NCBI GenBank assembly: GCA_022747635.1
Contig: JAKTNV010000005.1
Span: forward strand, 51,686,013-51,750,012
DNA: 64,000 nt
Direction of reading: 5' to 3'
Source of the DNA: Hetaerina americana
Taxonomy: Eukaryota > Arthropoda > Insecta > Odonata > Calopterygidae
A program made the translations under genes and the position numbers. This document shows, piece after piece, positions 43,660-54,889 of the stretch. Under the pieces are notes generated by a model, which did no database searches, had not been told where the DNA came from, and worked only from the letters and a program-made list of their open reading frames with translations. Each line of letters begins with the position of its first letter. The first letter of the stretch is position 1.

Positions 43660-46555
43660 TTAAATATTGTTAATCTATACCTCTTGTGATGGTGTGCTTT
43701 CGTACACAGAAAAGTTAGTGGATACCAACAGATTTTGGTCCCTTTACATAGGAAGTTGGTCATCGAATAGTTAAGTAAATATCCGCACATTTGACACTCT
43801 TAGGCAAACCTTTTAGATCCGAATCTTGTCGGATTGATAGTACTAAAGGAATTCTCTCCAAAGGGTAATCTTTCAAGAATTGATCCTTATGAAGATAAGT
43901 TTTAACCAAATGGTAGTTAATTATTAAGCTGTGAAGAATAACCGTTTGTGTTTGCCTTGTGCTCACATTTACCATAGAGTGCATATCAGAAACATGTAGG
44001 TCATGTGTTATCAAGAACAAGTGGACCTATTGAATTAAATACACACCTGAGAATTTAATAATTTCGTTGGTCAATCTCAACAAGTCTGTAGAGGAGCTTA
44101 ACTATATCTTATGAATGCCACCAATTGCGTAGTAGACTGCAGAACCGGTCCCATATGTGAAAGTCAATTCAAATAAAATGAAGTTGAGTTTCTAAATAGG
44201 AAGGCTAAACATTTAAATTTGAAGGTGTAAACATTGTACTGCATGAGGATTGAACTTAAATGAAACTGGATAGAGTTGTAATGTTAAAAGAAGACTTGCA
44301 ACAAGGTAAGGAGGAGTTAACACTATGAATGGAATTTATGACTATTTAAAAAAAATATTAGTTGGAATGTGTTTGGAGTACAGTTATAAAACTTGGCCTT
44401 TGAATGAAGTCAATAAGCATAGATTGAAAGCCTTCGTGGTGGATTTGGAGCAGGATATATAGGATGAAGTTCTAGGAATAGTTGGAAAATTCATTAAAAG
44501 AAATATGATAATCTATGAGCAGGCCCATAGGACAGGCGGTTGTTGGGTTAGTGAAGAGATATACTTATTCGTGGTATCATCAATACTTAGTATGTTTTCT
44601 CTAAAATTCAATCTCACACTTAATGAAAATGGTTAAATCATGGTTTTATAATGCTAAAAATATTATCTATCTAACCCTTATAAGAAAGTTGAAGCATTTG
44701 AAGTAGAACCCCCAACAATTCAAGGTTCTGATTTTACCTGTGGTGGCATTCTTTATCTCCATGGTTGAGAAACTTTAATGTTGGAAGATATAGCAGTTGA
44801 ACCCTCCTATGTGTTCAAATGAAGCATAAAGATATTCAGTCATTATCAGTTACCTTATTTACCATCTTACAACCCCTTGTTTAGTGTATTAATTCTCAAA
44901 TTTTTGAGGATACAGACTCAAATCAAGTAATGAATTCAGGGTGGCATGTGAGAAGGCTATCCCTTGCCAAATTGATCCGGATGGTTTATCTAGGTATTGT
45001 TTACTGCCTTTTAAAGTCTTGGTAAATGAATGCTGGTTATGCTTTCGTTTTTATTTTGGACCTCTTTAAACCATGAATGATGAACCCAACCATTTTATCC
45101 CATTAATGCTATACCTGAAGTGCATTAGGTAACAATTTATGTATACCTACTATAACAGATTTTGCTGATGCATTTATCATTTACATTGCATGTCTCTCCC
45201 CTTGGATGAACGTGCATTATTTCAAATATGCATAACATTAAGGCCTTTTGCCATGTTAGTCATTTCAAAGATATGAGCAAAATTTTAGGTGTATGCATCA
45301 ATTTGCAGTCTTTTACCATGCATTCATTTTCAACGAGATGGACAGCATTTGAGGTGTAATGAACGATCAATTTGATGTTTTTTCCCATGTAATCCTCTTC
45401 AATGGCATACATGATGATTTATGTTTATAACACATTGAAGTACTTTCCTATGCAATTCCCTTCGGTGTGATTGAAAGCATTTCCTCTGTACCTCCTCTAA
45501 TGGATGTTGCAAATTAAAGAGATGAAACTGCATACAATGGCTGGTGGAAGGGCATTAATAGTTTGCTGCGTACCTATGTTAGAGATGAATTTCCTTAATG
45601 AATGCTGAGGAATTTTTTACCTTTCATTTTGAAATCTGTATTGATAGTTTCACAAAAATGTCAGATGTGCATACTTAATGAACAAGCATGAGGCAGGTAA
45701 TTTAGAGACTTCTGTTGTGAAAATAGCAGGTACAAGGTAAAGAATGTGGTGTTCACCAGTAATGAAGTGCAAATGTGTAAGAAACTTGCTCCACTAGTTT
45801 TGTCATGATGAGAGAAGGGATGAAAGTAAATACAATAGGACCTAAACTCTGGGTTAAATTATTAATGTAATACCAGTACCACCATTTGGATTTGGAAGAG
45901 GTGAATAACGTATAAGATGTATACTAACCTATAAAGTATAAGTACCAACTTCATCTACATTGTCTGCAATCTTGCTCACTTCCTCCATAGGTAGTAGTAG
46001 ATTTTAGTTCATTGGTAACAATTAGCAATACCTATCAACTACTTCCTGCTTAATATATAAATTGTCATTATTGTTTACATGACATGGAAATTCTATAATC
46101 TTTAAGAAGCTAACTGGCTGAAGGCAGATATGACACAAACACATTAATGGGCTAGGTAGGCCACACTCACATCATTCCTATTGTTTTTACTTTTCATTTC
46201 TATGATTAATGTTTCATTATACGGTTTTATTTTTATGGCTGTCTTATTGTGACCTTTTCTTCTGAGGTATATGATTAAGCATAATTACCCTTTGCACGAA
46301 AAATATGCCTTAACACAAATTTAGAAATGTGTGATCATAAGTGACAGTAAAATGCTAGGACAAGTGCTAAACACAGGTTGATGCAGCATTCACACACCCT
46401 GGGACTTACTCTTTACTTGTCATTCCTAAAAAACATCACTTGATAAGTAAGTCATATTTTTATAATATTTTTTGCTTATTATCTGAAATACTTGATATGT
46501 GAGGTTCCACTGTATGTCATTTAGATTTTATATAGTACTCTTAAATGCAAACTGT
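43660..46555. other. Gene-free stretch
   Basis: About 2.9 kb with no long frame and no repeat I can name. It could include Tada2a-distal regulatory DNA or worn repeats. Confidence 0.45.
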
Positions 46556-46559
46556 AAAT

Positions 46560-46815
46560 ATAGTTATCAGCCCAAAGGTCAGTTTGATAGGTGAGGGTAG
46601 ACCTACCCAATACTAAGATGCCCAATGGTTTGTTAAATTCCCACATCAGGCTAAGGGAGGGGGGTCCTTTCCCTGTGCCGCCTATGATTTCCCAGGAAAT
46701 TCTTGTACTAAAAAAATCACATTGTGTGAAGCTGAGGGTGCTCAGGAATCAAACCTGGGGTCCTCCAGTCAGTAATGCAATTCTGTTGCCTTGGACTATT
46801 TCACCGGGCTTGTAA
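46560..46815 (-). repeat. tRNA-derived SINE (family 3), copy 1
   Basis: The minus strand starts with CCCGGTGAAATAGTCCAAGG and CCAGGTTTGATTCCTGAGC (A- and B-box-like). The body ends ..CTGACCTTTGGGCTGATAAC. It is homologous to 61729-61998 and 62325-62410. Confidence 0.6.
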
Positions 46816-47034
46816 TGTACTGCCAACAAAGTCATCATTCAGTCCTATGGTATTCAACTGCAGAGTAGGGCAGGAACTTGTTCACAGAGAACATCAACTG
46901 AATTTACTGTAATTTATGAACAAACTAAAGAGAGGACCCACAGTATTCTGGTAAATGAGAAATATCACAGATCTGTGGATATATTTACAAAAATGTTTTT
47001 TATACTTTGAATTCAAATACATCTTAAGAACATG

Positions 47035-47040
47035 TTTATT
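47035..47040 (-). terminator. Poly(A) signal of Tada2a
   Basis: AATAAA on the minus strand lies 162 bases after the stop codon. Confidence 0.55.
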
Positions 47041-47201
47041 TAAGTTTCCACACAACATAATGTTTTAAAAAGGAACAAGAGGCTGGTATATCTGAGGAAT
47101 ATTTACCTCCACCATACAAAAATATAATATTCTTGAAAGCTGATATTAATTACAAAATATAACTCAAAAAAATATGCACTAAGCCTAATTTTGTTGGCAT
47201 A

Positions 47202-48530
47202 TTATGGATGATAAATTGCCCCTTCTTCAATGAGGAAATCATAGAGCTTGCGAGTTTTGTTCACATCAATCTTTATCAAAGAACGAGCTTGAAGAAGCCG
47301 AAGACCACCTTCTTTAATACATGCTGCAACTAATATGTTCTTAAATTCAATGAAACTATTAGGTACCAAACGTGCAACTGAGCACAATTCACGTTCCTTG
47401 GCACTAAGTTTATTGCAACCTGGAAGCTTGGATATATTGAGAGGAGGAGCAGGACGCCTTGACTGGTTGACCAAACATGGGAACTTAGCTGCTCTGCCAT
47501 CGCATGCATTTTTCCAATTAGAGAATGGATTTAGTAAATATTTTCTTCTTTCCTTTAAAAATTCTTCACGGCGGTGACAGTACTTTTTGTACACTGATGA
47601 CACATGAAAGTTTGTCAAACCATTCCTACGAAGCTCGTAGAGCTCATTTAGACTCGCTCTAAGATCTGCTTCCAACTTCATGCCTTCAAGCAATTTGTCC
47701 ATCTCTAATCCACTTAAGAACCGAGTTAACTTGGTTAGAGTCTTCACCAATTGGGAATTCATCCCATGGCATGATAAAAATTGTCTGTCCCCAACACGAT
47801 TACCCCACTGAAGATTTGAATCATCGTAGCGACGCAACCACAAAAAATTTTTTTGTGGGTGGATAAGGCCATGCTCTTTAATGATTTCATGGCACCATTT
47901 CCTTTTAATCAGGCGCTTATTGTAATTATCCACAACTGCAAAAACCAATTCCCTCCCCAGTCTCCATTCTTCAGAACTCCATCCCTGAACTGGTTCATGC
48001 ATGAACTTTGGATCTAAGCTGGTAAGTATGTGCTCTGCATCGTTATCATAATCTGTCTGAAAGTCTCCTCGAGGAGCATTATAACCAGAGAAAGCACCAT
48101 AAAGAATAGATGTTGATGTGAATCTAGGAGGATCGTGTAAATTAGCACGATATGCAATATATGGTGGATTAATCCTGAAGTGGTGATCATTCTGATAAGC
48201 TCGCAGATAATGCTCCTTTATTTCTTTTGGACTGCGCATTGAGCCCATAGATTTAGAGACATTAACCCAATCATTTGGGCCAAACTTAAGAAGGGCATCC
48301 AAGAGATCTAGCTCTTCAGCAGCTGTCCAGCCTACTTCCAACACTGGCAAGTCAACTCTCATCATGATGGTTTCATGATTATTATGATGACATTGGAATT
48401 CAACGCCCTTTGCAATGCACTGCTGACATATTATAGTATTTTCTGGACATTTTAGACAATAGCCGTACACATCATGTAATTGTCCCTTACAATAACAGCA
48501 TGAAACACTGGGTGGATGATTGCTAGCCAT
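47202..48530 (-). CDS. Tada2a: Transcriptional adapter 2-alpha, 442 residues
   Basis: Ada2a is the adapter that couples the acetyltransferase Gcn5/PCAF to its complex (ATAC in insects) for nucleosomal histone acetylation in the nucleus. In order: a ZZ zinc finger (residues about 12-58) with CCYCKGQL, YCLKCP, ICQQC and HHNNH; a SANT domain (about 66-112), WTAAEELDLLDALLKFGPND and SPKEIKEHYLRAY; the ADA2 middle region with YDNDAEHIL and RRKYLLNPF; and a carboxy-terminal SWIRM domain (about 355-440), CIKEGGLRLLQARSLIKIDV to FLIEEGAIYHP. Length is normal for the family. The whole coding sequence is one exon. A TTTTTTCAG acceptor 22 bases before the ATG and a GTAAGC donor at 49776 suggest a 5'UTR intron. 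Confidence 0.95.
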   Translation of the reverse strand: MASNHPPSVSCCYCKGQLHDVYGYCLKCPENTIICQQCIAKGVEFQCHHNNHETIMMRVDLPVLEVGWTAAEELDLLDALLKFGPNDWVNVSKSMGSMRSPKEIKEHYLRAYQNDHHFRINPPYIAYRANLHDPPRFTSTSILYGAFSGYNAPRGDFQTDYDNDAEHILTSLDPKFMHEPVQGWSSEEWRLGRELVFAVVDNYNKRLIKRKWCHEIIKEHGLIHPQKNFLWLRRYDDSNLQWGNRVGDRQFLSCHGMNSQLVKTLTKLTRFLSGLEMDKLLEGMKLEADLRASLNELYELRRNGLTNFHVSSVYKKYCHRREEFLKERRKYLLNPFSNWKNACDGRAAKFPCLVNQSRRPAPPLNISKLPGCNKLSAKERELCSVARLVPNSFIEFKNILVAACIKEGGLRLLQARSLIKIDVNKTRKLYDFLIEEGAIYHP

Positions 48531-49860
48531 ATTTCCCAGGGATGGAAATAACCTGAAAAAATAATGTCAATGAACAATTTCTCATCTAACTCAACATTAT
48601 ATAAGATATAACATTAATTACAAAGCAGGATAAACATTCGATAGGGACCCAAAATTACGAAAACAATAAAAATTAGTCAAATGCACACTTTAATTAAATT
48701 TCCATTTTAAAAAATTAATTGAAAAATGAATGAGAATTTCATGATAATACCTAAGAAGTCATGACAAAGGTGGCAATATTGAAGGCAATCACAAAAATTC
48801 CTTAAATTTTCCCATTTGGACCATACATTCCGTAACTGCAAAAGATCAAGGTAATTACTGCAGCACCTTAAGACACTATAGTACCTGCTATGTCATTGCT
48901 CACATAGAATTGAAGGGCCCATGGAAAGATATCGGAAGGGAAATGTAGAGGAATAAAAATAATAACCAATCCTCTCATTCCTCATTTTTAAAACATAAAA
49001 TAATTTAGCAGGTAAGGAAGCACATCTCAATCAGAATGACACTAACTGATTTGATGATCCTCCTTTCACTTGATGTGAAATATAAGACTTGACTGGTTAC
49101 AAGAAAAATTGCCAACTCCAGGGATAATACCGTAAAAGACAGTTCAGAGCAGATCAGTGAATGATATTTTTAGCTCCATGTTAAATAATTCTCTTGGAAC
49201 AGACTTAAACTAAAGATGCAAAGCTTATCACAAAGAAGTTACCATTACGGTACGATGCTCATGGTGATTTTTGTACGGCAAGATAAAGTACCAAGATATA
49301 AAGAAGTTTCTACCTCAATTTTTTATGTCCTACATTAAGAACAGGTTCACTCAAGCAAGGAGACGTCCCAGGAATGATGTCATGAAACTTTCTTGATTTT
49401 TTCTTTGAACCGACAGCGTCAGATAGAAATGTGTTGTGGTCTGCGCACCTAAGCCCAGGACCGAGAAAGAAACACAATAAAATATCAGGTGGAATACAAT
49501 CCTTAAAAGATATTTCTCTACTCAGATATGATTGAGTAACATAAACCAGCTCTGTGGTTAACTAACCTTTGTGGGTTACTATTTAGTAGGTCTGACACTT
49601 AAACTTTGGTCAATCATTGATCTATAGTTATCAGTCATTACTTCTTAAAATTTTTGTTAGCTATTTTTTCTAAATTTTCGCGACCGAAAGTTTTTAATGT
49701 GTTTCTTTCTAAAATTCAATCCCTCTCCATTAAAAAAAATCACACTTTCGAAATTGGCTCGGCCAACTTTGCTTACCTCTGCTCCCCCTGAATATGCGCA
49801 ACTTAAAATAAATGACTAGCGGAATAGGTGACGAGAAGCGGGACTTTGTGAAGTGAGGCA
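48531..49860 (-). other. Tada2a: Predicted 5'UTR exon and intron of Tada2a
   Basis: On the minus strand, GGGGGAGCAGAG|GTAAGC at 49777/49776 is a strong donor and TTATTTTTTCAG|GTTATTTCC at 48553/48552 a strong acceptor. Splicing would leave a short leader before the ATG. The transcription start would then be near 49860, inside a CpG-poor region with no TATA box. The intron (48553-49776) shows no coding exon; in particular I found no RPB4-like exon, the partner that shares this locus in Drosophila. Confidence 0.45.
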
Positions 49861-50004
49861 CAGTTAATTGGGTATGAGTAATCAGAGGATATTTTTCTGC
49901 TATGGCTGGTAATGTCTTATTTATAAAATAAGCATTTTCATTAATACAAGTATTAACGCTCAGTAATTTTTGATAATGCCTTTGTTGTCACAGGTGACTG
50001 AAAG

Positions 50005-50105
50005 AAAGTAATTGGTACTAGTTATGGAAAGTTTCATGCGGACGAAGTTCTTGGTGTCTTTCTGCTCAAACAACTTCTGGAATTCGAGGATCCAATCATC
50101 AAAAG
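50005..50105 (+). pseudogene. MYG1 exon, relic or partial
   Basis: The frame reads KVIGTSYGKFHADEVLGVFL, then LKQLLEFEDPIIKR, followed by a good GTAAAAG donor. It matches the first conserved block of MYG1 (mitochondrial/nuclear 3'-5' RNA exonuclease), whose usual form is IGTHxGxFHCDEALA. Here the first His is Ser and the Cys is Ala. An in-frame TGA (49999-50001) lies two codons upstream, and no start codon or acceptor in the right phase avoids it. No further MYG1 exon was recognised in the window. Most likely a pseudogene remnant; an unusual upstream junction is the alternative. Confidence 0.6.
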
Positions 50106-50109
50106 GTAA

Positions 50110-50855
50110 AAGAATATAATTTTACTGGAATAAATGTTCACAAGTTGTGAAAATCATCACGTGATCATTCTTATCGTTTCTTGCTTGAATGTGTGCGAGG
50201 AAATGCAGTTATTACATTCAATTCAGTGATATTTCCTTGGTCAGTGCCATATTTATCAGCAGTTTGTGTTGTACATAATATTTCGGAGCGTTAATTTTGC
50301 AATGAAATGTGAGCTGTAAAATTTAAATTTTGAGAAATGTTGAAAAATAGTTTGTGACTATATATGTACAGTATTAGATATTTTGGTACGTGTTCGGGAC
50401 AAAAGATTATAGAAAATGAAAAGAGGGTTCGACAGCAATTGATCTCTTTCGGCAGAAAATCCATCGTTTTATTTAAAAATGAAAAGTAAATAGTGCGGAA
50501 ACTCATGGATGTAATCTTTTGAAATTCCTCAACTGAGGTTATATTCGTCTAAATTATCTACCGTAATGCCCATCGGTAGAGTTGCCATCTTTAATATGAC
50601 CTCGCGGATTGGTCAATGTGCTATGGGGTAGAATGCGATTTTTCAATTCGCCCATGATTTGAACTGGCCGTATATGTTGAGTGATATATCTATAAATGAA
50701 GCCAGCCTTCAGCCTTTTTAGTCCAGAGAGTATGAGGCATTGAATTGCTTCTTAAGCATTATTTTATTGGCTAATTAGTCTCTCCTTGAATTGTGAGTTG
50801 ATGACCTCATTTTACCTTTTCCCTTGTTCCGTTATCGAACTTAAAATTGTTGTAA
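50110..50855. other. Intergenic, nothing recognised
   Basis: AT-rich. No continuation of MYG1 is visible. Confidence 0.45.
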
Positions 50856-50859
50856 ACAA

Positions 50860-52680
50860 CTGTGGCAGTAAATACAGTGCAGGCATTGATGAAATACCTA
50901 ACTTTATCATCCGGCTTGGTTTAATTTAATTAAGGACCCTTTGTTGCATCTCATTAATGCTTCCTTAATCAAGGGTATCTTCCCCTCCATGTTGAAAACC
51001 TCAAAAGTCATTCATCTTTTTAAGAAAAAAGGCAGTCCTCTGGATCTTGACTCATATAGACCCATGGCTATTCAAAACCAACTCTCAAAAATATTTGAAA
51101 AATCCAACTATCACCGCTAGGTTCCATACTTAGAATCCTTCGGTATAATGACCCCATATCAACATGGCTTTCGATTGAACAAATCCACCACATCTGCCAT
51201 ATATGATGCAATTAATCATCTACACAGTGCTCTGAATGATAAATTTAATACCTGCACTTTATTATTTGATTTCACCAAAGCCTTTGATCAAGCCAACCAT
51301 AATGTACCCTCTGAAAAATTACATAGGATTGGTGTTAGAGGCTCACCAAAACAATGGTTGATGTCAAATTAACAAGACAGGGTTCAGCATGCTATGATCT
51401 ATAAAGATGGAGTGAAATATACTTCTTCCCCTAAAATAATCAATCAAGGTGTTCCCCAGGGTTCCATCCTCGGGCCCACACTCTTTCTAATATATATTAA
51501 TGATCTACCCAATATATTGAACAGCATACCTGGCAGTTATCTCATTTTATATGCTGACAACACTAGCATTCTGATTTCCTTGGCCTTACCCCAACAACTC
51601 CTTCACAGTAGCAGTCTTGTAACCCAGAAAATTCATTCAGGGTCTATAAACAATTTCCTCAAAATTAATGCTGATAAATCATAGTAATACAATTTGCTCA
51701 TAAGAACACGCCATCCCAAGTGTTGAAAATACCATTAGAAGGTAAATATTTGCTTCAGGTTGAGTCAGTGAAATTTCTTAATACACTTTTAAATTGTCAT
51801 CTTTATTGGGATTCTCCTATTGATATGCTCAATCCACTGTGTTTCTTAATCCAGACAGTCCACTTTGCTGTTTCTAATCATGTTCTTCTCTCACTCTGTT
51901 ATGGTTTGTATTATTCTCATATTGTTTCAAATGTTGTTTTCTGGGGTTCATCCCCACAGGCTATATCCATTTTTAAATTACAAAAAAAGTTGTACAATTG
52001 ATAGCTAATGTTAGATACGATGCCCCTAGTCTTCCATTATTTAGGCAGTTTAACCTTTTACCTCTTCCATGTATTTATATTTCTACTGCTGTAGTGTACA
52101 CAAGAATGGACCTGTGGCGGCTCGACCCTGAATTATCATTGAGCACCATTGCGAGCGTGCCTTCGCCGGCAAGTGTTTTGGGTTCCGGCATTCGCCACCA
52201 GGGTCCGCCGCCATGGCGCAACCACGCCGCCAGAGCCACTCTCGGACTCTCTCTCTCTCTGACTGGCTCTGGACTGTCACGTGCGTCATCGTGGTCAATC
52301 AAAGGACGCTGCTTCCTGGTGAACGACTCGTTTCTGGCTTCGCCACCGCACGGGCGAATATTTACTGAATATTTACTGTTCGATCATCTCATCAAGGCTG
52401 TAATTTGCTGAACACAATAAACATTGTTAATTGTTAGGAGGTTTCATCATTTCCACCGCGATTCCTCCTTCAGACCTAAAGACTTTCCCTACTAATGCTG
52501 ACGGTCGCAATAACCAGTACCCTCAACATAAACAATCTACACATCAATTTTGTGTGCACAAGGTGCACATATCAAGGGCTCAAGAACATGGGACTTATTT
52601 TGTTCAATAAACTTCCTTCTTTTCTGAAATCTAATATGTTTTTAGTGATCTATAAGAGTAAATTAAGATATTATTAATTC
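50860..52680 (+). mobile_element. Jockey/CR1-like LINE, RT to carboxy end, broken
   Basis: Fragments in order: KYSAGIDEIPNFI; YQHGFRLNKSTTSAIYDAIN; TLLFDFTKAFDQANHN (motif A); INQGVPQGSILGPTLFLIYI (motif B); LILYADNTSILIS (motif C, usual YADDT); then LFNKLPSFLKSNMFLVIYKS at the end. Stops at 51118, 51370 and 51682 and the D-to-N change show it is dead. A solo LTR interrupts it at 52113-52472. Confidence 0.8.
52113..52472 (+). mobile_element. Solo LTR, 360 bp, inserted in the LINE
   Basis: It begins TGTGGCGGCTCGACCC, ends ATTCCTCCTTCA, and contains AATAAA at about 52416. GACC flanks both sides (52109-52112 and 52473-52476), a 4-bp duplication of the gypsy/BEL type. Its GC content is far above its surroundings. 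Taking it and one GACC out restores the host LINE frame VYTRMDLKTFPTNADGRNNQ. Confidence 0.85.
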
Positions 52681-52699
52681 AAAAGAATGTTTTATAGTG

Positions 52700-53085
52700 T
52701 GGATGAATGCCTGTCTTATAATTGATGGAGGTGTCTGTATTTAGCTTGAATTGTATCCTCATGTTTCTATTGTTTTACTTACTTACATGTACATTCTGGT
52801 TTTAAAAAACCTATTATTGATCCCACATATCATATTTTATTTACCGTTGTATTTAGCTCCAAGTAGTATAAATTTTAACTAGTGTTTTTAATTCATGCCC
52901 TCTCACTTTGATGTTGATGTAAGTATAATAGGAAAAATTAAAATATGAAATGAATTAATAACAGAATTTAAAGCTATCTGCATATAAAAGTTGATGCTGA
53001 AGTTAAAAATATTTTGGTAGCAATATCATCTTTGATAGCCAAATAATTGAAAAATCTGAATCAGAAGCAAGCTATCTCCTCTGTT
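52700..53085. other. Intergenic, nothing recognised
   Basis: AT-rich spacer between LINE fragments. Confidence 0.4.
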
Positions 53086-53087
53086 AA

Positions 53088-53560
53088 ATAAAGTTATTTG
53101 TACCTGAATGCCATGTGCTCAGGCAGGGTATGGTCCTTTGATGCCAAATGTTTGTGGTTCTGTTAATGCCTCTCCCAGATGTATATTGAATAGTTCTGGC
53201 TAGAGGTTGCATTATTGTATTTCTATTTACTTTATTTTGGCTTCTATTTTCCTTCCATTTTTCATTTTCATAATTGTTGCATTGTTTCTTGTTGAGGTGA
53301 TGGGTTACTCTTCTGTTATCTTTGTCCAATCCAAGCAATGCTAGCATCTTGAACAGACCGTTCTATTTGATTTTTTTGAAGACCTTTTTCAAGTCCACCT
53401 ATGCCACATATAATGGCTTGTTTGCATGCATAATTTCTTTGGGCAGTATTATCAAGCAGAGTATTGCCTCACTTCTTCCTTGGTTTTTCCTGAATCCAGA
53501 TTTATTTTTAATTATATTTTATTCAATCTTTCCTTCTTTTGTTAGCTAATTAAGTATTTT
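53088..53560 (-). mobile_element. LINE RT fragment, second family
   Basis: The minus strand in several frames gives MLALLGLDKDNRRVTHHLNK, IEAKIK, then NLxPELFNIHLGEALTEPQ (motif B region, usually GVRQGCNLSPELFNIY). It is heavily frameshifted. Confidence 0.5.
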
Positions 53561-54880
53561 TTGTGCACGAGAAATCAGGCTGATGCCATGTAAATAATTG
53601 ATAATTCAAAATATCCTGAATTAATTGCACATTAACTCCTCCAAAGACACTGTATAAATTAACCATGTAGGTACTTTACCATTAAGTCATTGCATACATT
53701 TTGTAGCTGCAGTATGCTAATATGTAGTATTTGCTAATTATGGAGATATTTGACAATGTAATAAAAAAGTGGGTGATAATAGATTCTATGAAGGTGTATG
53801 GACATAATGATTACACCTATTACTCATTTGATCTTGCTGAACACACAGGTGTGGTTTCATATAATTGATGCATCCTCATGTGGATCCCGTGTTTCACACC
53901 CTATTCTGTGATACTAGTAGCCATTTTTAATTAAGCATTATAAATTTGTTGATTATTATGAAAGGTAAATGGAAGTCATTCACAGTGTGGCCTTTACAAT
54001 GAGAACTAAAATACAAAGAAATTTTTATCAACGGCAAAATGATTATTTTTTGCTTAAATGCCTGAATCAGTGAAGGGGTAGCATGGTATAAATATTTGAA
54101 AATCAATACTCAATTTGGACTGCGGGAGCACTTTTATTCATTAAGGATTCAGAATATCAAGATAGGGACAGAGTTCTTCATGACCGTGTTTAGTAGAAAC
54201 CACCTTGAATTGCATCCTAAGAAGTGAAAGTTATGTAGATAACCACTACCTATTTTTCCTTCCCAAGTTCAGCAGTATAGCCAATCCCATATCTTAAATT
54301 TTGCAAGAGGTCCTCCAATGATATGTGTCTGTATTTTAGGCCGTGACTTTATGGTCGGTGTCCTGACTCTTTACCCACTGAGATATAATGCCACCCAAAG
54401 GACACATCCATATCCTAATCCATGAGACTCTTGATTAATACTCTCTCATTAGGATGTGGATGAAACATTGGATAGTTTCAATCGTTCTGAAGCCTAGTAT
54501 TTTTAGAAAGTAAATGGTTTATAATGCTAATGGTAAACAGGAGGTCAAGAGTACTAAAAAGATTTCTCCAATGTGAGACCACATAATAAAGACATAGACA
54601 ATACATTGATTAATGGATCCAATGTATAATCTCTTTGGTCACATTTTGGAATGGCTAATTTACTGATATTGTATGCTACTCAATTGGTCAAAGTAAAAAA
54701 ATGAGGACCACAGAGGAGGGTGGGGAAATAAAATGCATGCAATAGCCACTTTCTGAATGATTTCTCTCCAAAATAGAAATTTTTGAATTTCTCTCAACAG
54801 ATAAGGTTAACAGTTATTGATAGATATGATCAACAAATCACATATAAGAAAACTAAGGAAAAACAAATTTGCTTTTTTCC
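53561..54880. other. Intergenic, nothing recognised
   Basis: No gene or repeat that I can name. Confidence 0.4.
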
Positions 54881-54889
54881 ATAGGTTTA

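Noticed and set aside
52075..52302. Overlapping minus-strand frames in GC-rich DNA
   Set aside because: They lie inside the solo LTR, where high GC lengthens chance frames.
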